64,000 nt of DNA from Actinacidiphila acidipaludis (GTDB lineage: Bacteria; Actinomycetota; Actinomycetes; Streptomycetales; Streptomycetaceae). Positions 53,801 to 64,000 of the stretch are shown here, one piece after another. A model generated the notes under the pieces. That model saw nothing but the letters and a program-made list of their open reading frames with translations, ran no database searches and had not been told where the DNA came from. Numbering within the stretch: position 1 is the stretch's first letter; the number at the start of each line of letters is the position of its first letter. Both the position numbers and the translations under genes were made by a program. The stretch covers positions 210,025 to 274,024 of the forward strand of contig NZ_JAINZZ010000005.1 of NCBI RefSeq assembly GCF_019890725.1, read 5' to 3'.

Positions 53801-53967
53801 AGGACGCCGATCCGGACGAGTTGCCGAGCCGCACCCCGACCGGCGGCCAGGGCGGCCGGTTCGGCCGCGGCGCGGCGCAGCGGCCCTCCACGCAGTCCAG
53901 CTGGTCGGACGGTGACGACGTGTGGGGCACCGGCGAGGAGGGAATGCCCGCCTCCCTCGGCCGTTAG
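50866..53967 (+). CDS. 1033-residue type VII-associated repeat protein
   Basis: The start is ATG 50866 with GGAGG. Residues about 1-400 form a helical domain with a WXG-like turn (ENAAWKGHAAGVFY, near residue 170), consistent with ESX export. Residues about 419-548 are a glycine/asparagine repeat of the form NSGLNHFGDSxGN. Residues about 586-798 are Thr-rich repeats built on PDGSxTTxxPDG, resembling beta-solenoid or fibrous surface segments. A later repeat copy (HFPSGAVATTDSLGNTTT) recurs. The C-terminus is acidic and ends SSWSDGDDVWGTGEEGMPASLGR-like, a motif (DxDVWGT) I recall from other streptomycete type VII proteins. It has no classical signal peptide. Surface or secreted fibre is inferred. 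Confidence 0.75.
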   Translation: MAASADNWEDIINLVTGFTLPARSDITGAKGQGGLHWLDVTIDKVKEGTSATGGPHPDGKGFDIYFYAGSGDDVDGYKATVTFTDQSDGFHYWTRSQNALKVLVGKPYTTVDARTDNDSAGDPSAGNAVDLTTFPVMAKSFDAAGTFFKNHTETLKQWAESLGDENAAWKGHAAGVFYHLVNDLHDTYDTLTADLIPPGFSPANTSPSTGYVSSTQFGDSIVGAEVSLHDALSSLNDHLTKFVNHTGSAVKNTHPDGTTTQDTVSGDTREVLVAVMNDIVTWVNNHNLTKVTTYDKFNPYGGYMGNPGAPIPTLTTAPGFSDTTTWGNLKDTATWGGAANEAIARWTANVQTNLDDPARTVIKTLQQSWSRVLNPNWDGAFQFSPGPAVSLASEYQKEEAAIEKAKADEANDKLNTALNNIGDGMNNFKNGLDNFGNSINNFGNNINSGLNHFGDSVGNLGDNLNSGLNHFGDSLGNNLNSGLHGLGNDFQTVGGGLNNLNDGLNHFGDNISNGLGGLGNSFTNGLGGLGNSFTNGLGGLGNLSNLFTGPNGPTGLLGPAGSFVPTPNSDLLTNTVDPALAGFRNSNGSTTTQNADGSVTTTYPDGSSTTVSPNGTVTSTRPDGSTTTTRLNPGKTLTNADGSTTALGSDGSITTHFPDGSTVTQKPDGSLVTTHPDGSTTTHFGNGVVETTGTDGVTHLTATDGTTMTQNPNGSVTSDFADGSHTTLSPDGTVTTTDASGHTVTSHLGNGQSLVNPDGSSTTLGGDGSMTTHYPDGSTVTVHPDGTVTTTDATGTGTGSGKELGGLGNESDLSGGGPRVPTSSSGHGGGLTLRDGEGHTTTHFPSGAVATTDSLGNTTTTFPDGSSTVAGPNGEFQTVPSPQTVAAAQAAAAGPLGGVGEGLVGAQGASPATDAVGLSGLASPMMMMMGMSRMGQQGQQREGERVRETYAQRDGDGAFIQGGSHQQYAPPPEDEFEEEDADPDELPSRTPTGGQGGRFGRGAAQRPSTQSSWSDGDDVWGTGEEGMPASLGR
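52121..52508 (+). repeat. Asn/Gly/Leu helical-type repeats in the repeat protein
   Basis: This region encodes repeated units such as NNFGNNI, NSGLNHFGDSV, NSGLNHFGDSL and NSFTNGLGGLG in 7- and 11-residue steps, suggesting an elongated right-handed coiled coil or tail-fibre-like stalk. Confidence 0.75.
52621..53260 (+). repeat. PDG/Thr-rich repeats in the repeat protein
   Basis: This region encodes over ten units of the type (D/N)GSVTTTYPDGS, spaced 9-12 residues apart, rich in Thr, Ser, Gly and Asp, with a likely short-strand/turn pattern. The DNA is internally repetitive (GACGGCAGC, ACCACG) and prone to slippage. Confidence 0.8.
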
Positions 53968-53978
53968 GACCCCTTTCC

Positions 53979-54010
53979 GCGGGGCTGTCCCGCAGGGCCG
54001 GAACCGGCCC
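53979..54010 (+). terminator. Two tandem hairpins after the repeat protein gene
   Basis: GCGGG/CCCGC (53979-53993) and GGGCCGG/CCGGCCC (53995-54010, two-base loop) lie in the 78-bp gap. They could attenuate read-through to the YbaB-like gene. Confidence 0.45.
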
Positions 54011-54045
54011 GTGACCGCCCCACCCGTGACCATGGAGGACCACCC

Positions 54046-54474
54046 GTGAGCGACGACCTGCGCAGCCGGCTCGACCAGGCGATGGCCGAGTTCGAGACGC
54101 AGCGGCAGGCCCTGGTCGCGGCCAGGGACCGGATCGCCGCCGTGGAGGTGACCGCCCGCTCGCGCGACGACGCCGTCGAGGTCACGCTCGGCGCCGACGG
54201 CGCTCCCACGGCACTGCGCTTCCCCGGCAACCGGCACCAGAAGATGTCCGGCCAGGAACTGGCCGCCTCCGTGCTGGAGGTGATCAGGGTCGCCCGCGAG
54301 GAGCTCACGGTGCGGGTGCGGGCCGGCTTCGACGAGGCGGTGGGCGCGGTGCGCGGCTCCGCCGCCGACCCGGCCGAGGACCGCCTCCAGGGGCTGGGCC
54401 TGGACCGGCTGCTCGACCCCCTGCGGGCCCCCGGCGGCCCGCTCGACCCCTCTGGAGGCAAGCCCCGTGGCTGA
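54046..54474 (+). CDS. YbaB/EbfC-family nucleoid-associated-like protein
   Basis: The protein is 142 residues from GTG 54046 behind GGAGG. The two-helix/strand YbaB pattern shows: SRLDQAMAEFETQRQALVAA, then AVEVTARSRDDAVEVTLGAD, followed by GRHQKMSGQELAASVLEVIR-like residues. YbaB proteins bind DNA as dimers, but copies inside actinobacterial type VII loci are common and may instead assist the substrates. It overlaps the next gene by 8 bp, so the two are translationally coupled. Confidence 0.75.
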   Translation: MSDDLRSRLDQAMAEFETQRQALVAARDRIAAVEVTARSRDDAVEVTLGADGAPTALRFPGNRHQKMSGQELAASVLEVIRVAREELTVRVRAGFDEAVGAVRGSAADPAEDRLQGLGLDRLLDPLRAPGGPLDPSGGKPRG

Positions 54475-54805
54475 CGACAACGTGTTCGCGGCGATACCCG
54501 GCGAGGTCCAGCAGGGCGGCGGCGTCACCGACGAGGTGGGCCTTGCCGCCCGCCAACTGGCCAAGGCCTACGAGACCTACAGCGCCTTCGACCCCAACAA
54601 CCCGCCGTGGGGCCGGACCGGTGACACCGCCGAGGCGTTCCGGGAGAAGTACGTGCAGCCGCACGCCGACCTGCGGGACGCCCTCGACGCCCTCGCCCAG
54701 GCCATCACCTCGGCCGCCACGAAGACCGTCAACTCCGGGAAGGGCTTCCACAACGCTCAGTCCGACGCCCTCGACGCCCTGCACGGGGACGGAGGTCGGC
54801 GCTGA
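54467..54805 (+). CDS. WXG100-like protein
   Basis: The protein is 112 residues from GTG 54467. It is helical, with PPWGRTGDTAEAFREKY (Trp-Gly-Arg-Thr-Gly) in the turn position, then ADLRDALDALAQAITSAATK. It resembles the ESAT-6-like proteins next to large toxins, where the small protein is the chaperone/partner of the giant's N-terminal domain. It ends 3 bp before the giant gene's GTG and is coupled to it. Confidence 0.8.
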   Translation: MADDNVFAAIPGEVQQGGGVTDEVGLAARQLAKAYETYSAFDPNNPPWGRTGDTAEAFREKYVQPHADLRDALDALAQAITSAATKTVNSGKGFHNAQSDALDALHGDGGRR

Positions 54806-54808
54806 CCG

Positions 54809-64000
<9,192 letters not shown>

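Noticed and set aside
50248..54564. 1438-residue minus-strand frame over the esx and repeat genes
   Set aside because: It mirrors several independent plus-strand genes with their own ribosome sites. The repeats AEVVQ/VAEVV are the complement of the Asn/Gly repeats.

Overview
The window is high-GC actinobacterial DNA, most likely from a Streptomyces or a close relative. The evidence is pervasive G/C at third codon positions, GTG/TTG starts behind GGAGG-type ribosome sites, a mycothiol-dependent maleylpyruvate isomerase-type protein (33.1-33.9 kb) and an actinobacterial type VII (ESX-like) secretion locus with EccB, EccC, EccD and a mycosin. No rRNA, tRNA, CRISPR array or intact transposon was recognised. 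The right edge runs into artificial-looking poly-C, so the true sequence probably stops near 63,921.

1-12 kb is a detoxification/redox island: two near-duplicate MDR oxidoreductases (one cut by the left edge), a third MDR enzyme, a frameshifted MFS pump, a MmcQ/YjbR protein, a TetR repressor, an exported alpha/beta hydrolase, a methyltransferase, an AlkA-type DNA glycosylase, and a run of carboxymuconolactone-decarboxylase, PEP-mutase/isocitrate-lyase-type and nitroreductase genes. Six copies of a 16-bp palindrome close to TGGACTACATCGTCCA lie in the promoter gaps here. They suggest one local regulon, probably run by the TetR protein at 4.1-4.7 kb.

12-34 kb is mixed accessory chromosome. It holds a DUF1963-like pseudogene, an ArsR-MFS pair with a predicted leaderless promoter, secreted proteins (a Tat-exported zinc D-Ala-D-Ala carboxypeptidase-like protein and a short S53 protease), an FRG-domain/glycosyltransferase pair, an AraC remnant, an FMN reductase-LLM monooxygenase pair, a MOSC-ferredoxin reductase-ferredoxin fusion, a TetR-DHA2 efflux pair, an SDR enzyme and membrane proteins of unknown role.

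34.5-64 kb is the most interesting part, a type VII secretion locus. Leftward genes encode a membrane-anchored bulb-lectin protein, a 1249-residue protein with an ADP-ribosyltransferase-like C-terminus, and the triple-ATPase EccC. Rightward genes encode a divergent mycosin, then EccD-EccB, two WXG100 proteins, a small helical protein, a 1033-residue repeat protein, a YbaB-like protein, another WXG100-like protein and a CpnT-like giant protein of more than 3000 residues that leaves the window. EccE and EccA are not seen. The likely picture is that EccB/C/D form the membrane machine, WXG100 proteins are co-secreted partners, the mycosin acts outside, and the repeat, lectin and giant proteins are substrates or surface components. 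The roles of these last proteins are inference.
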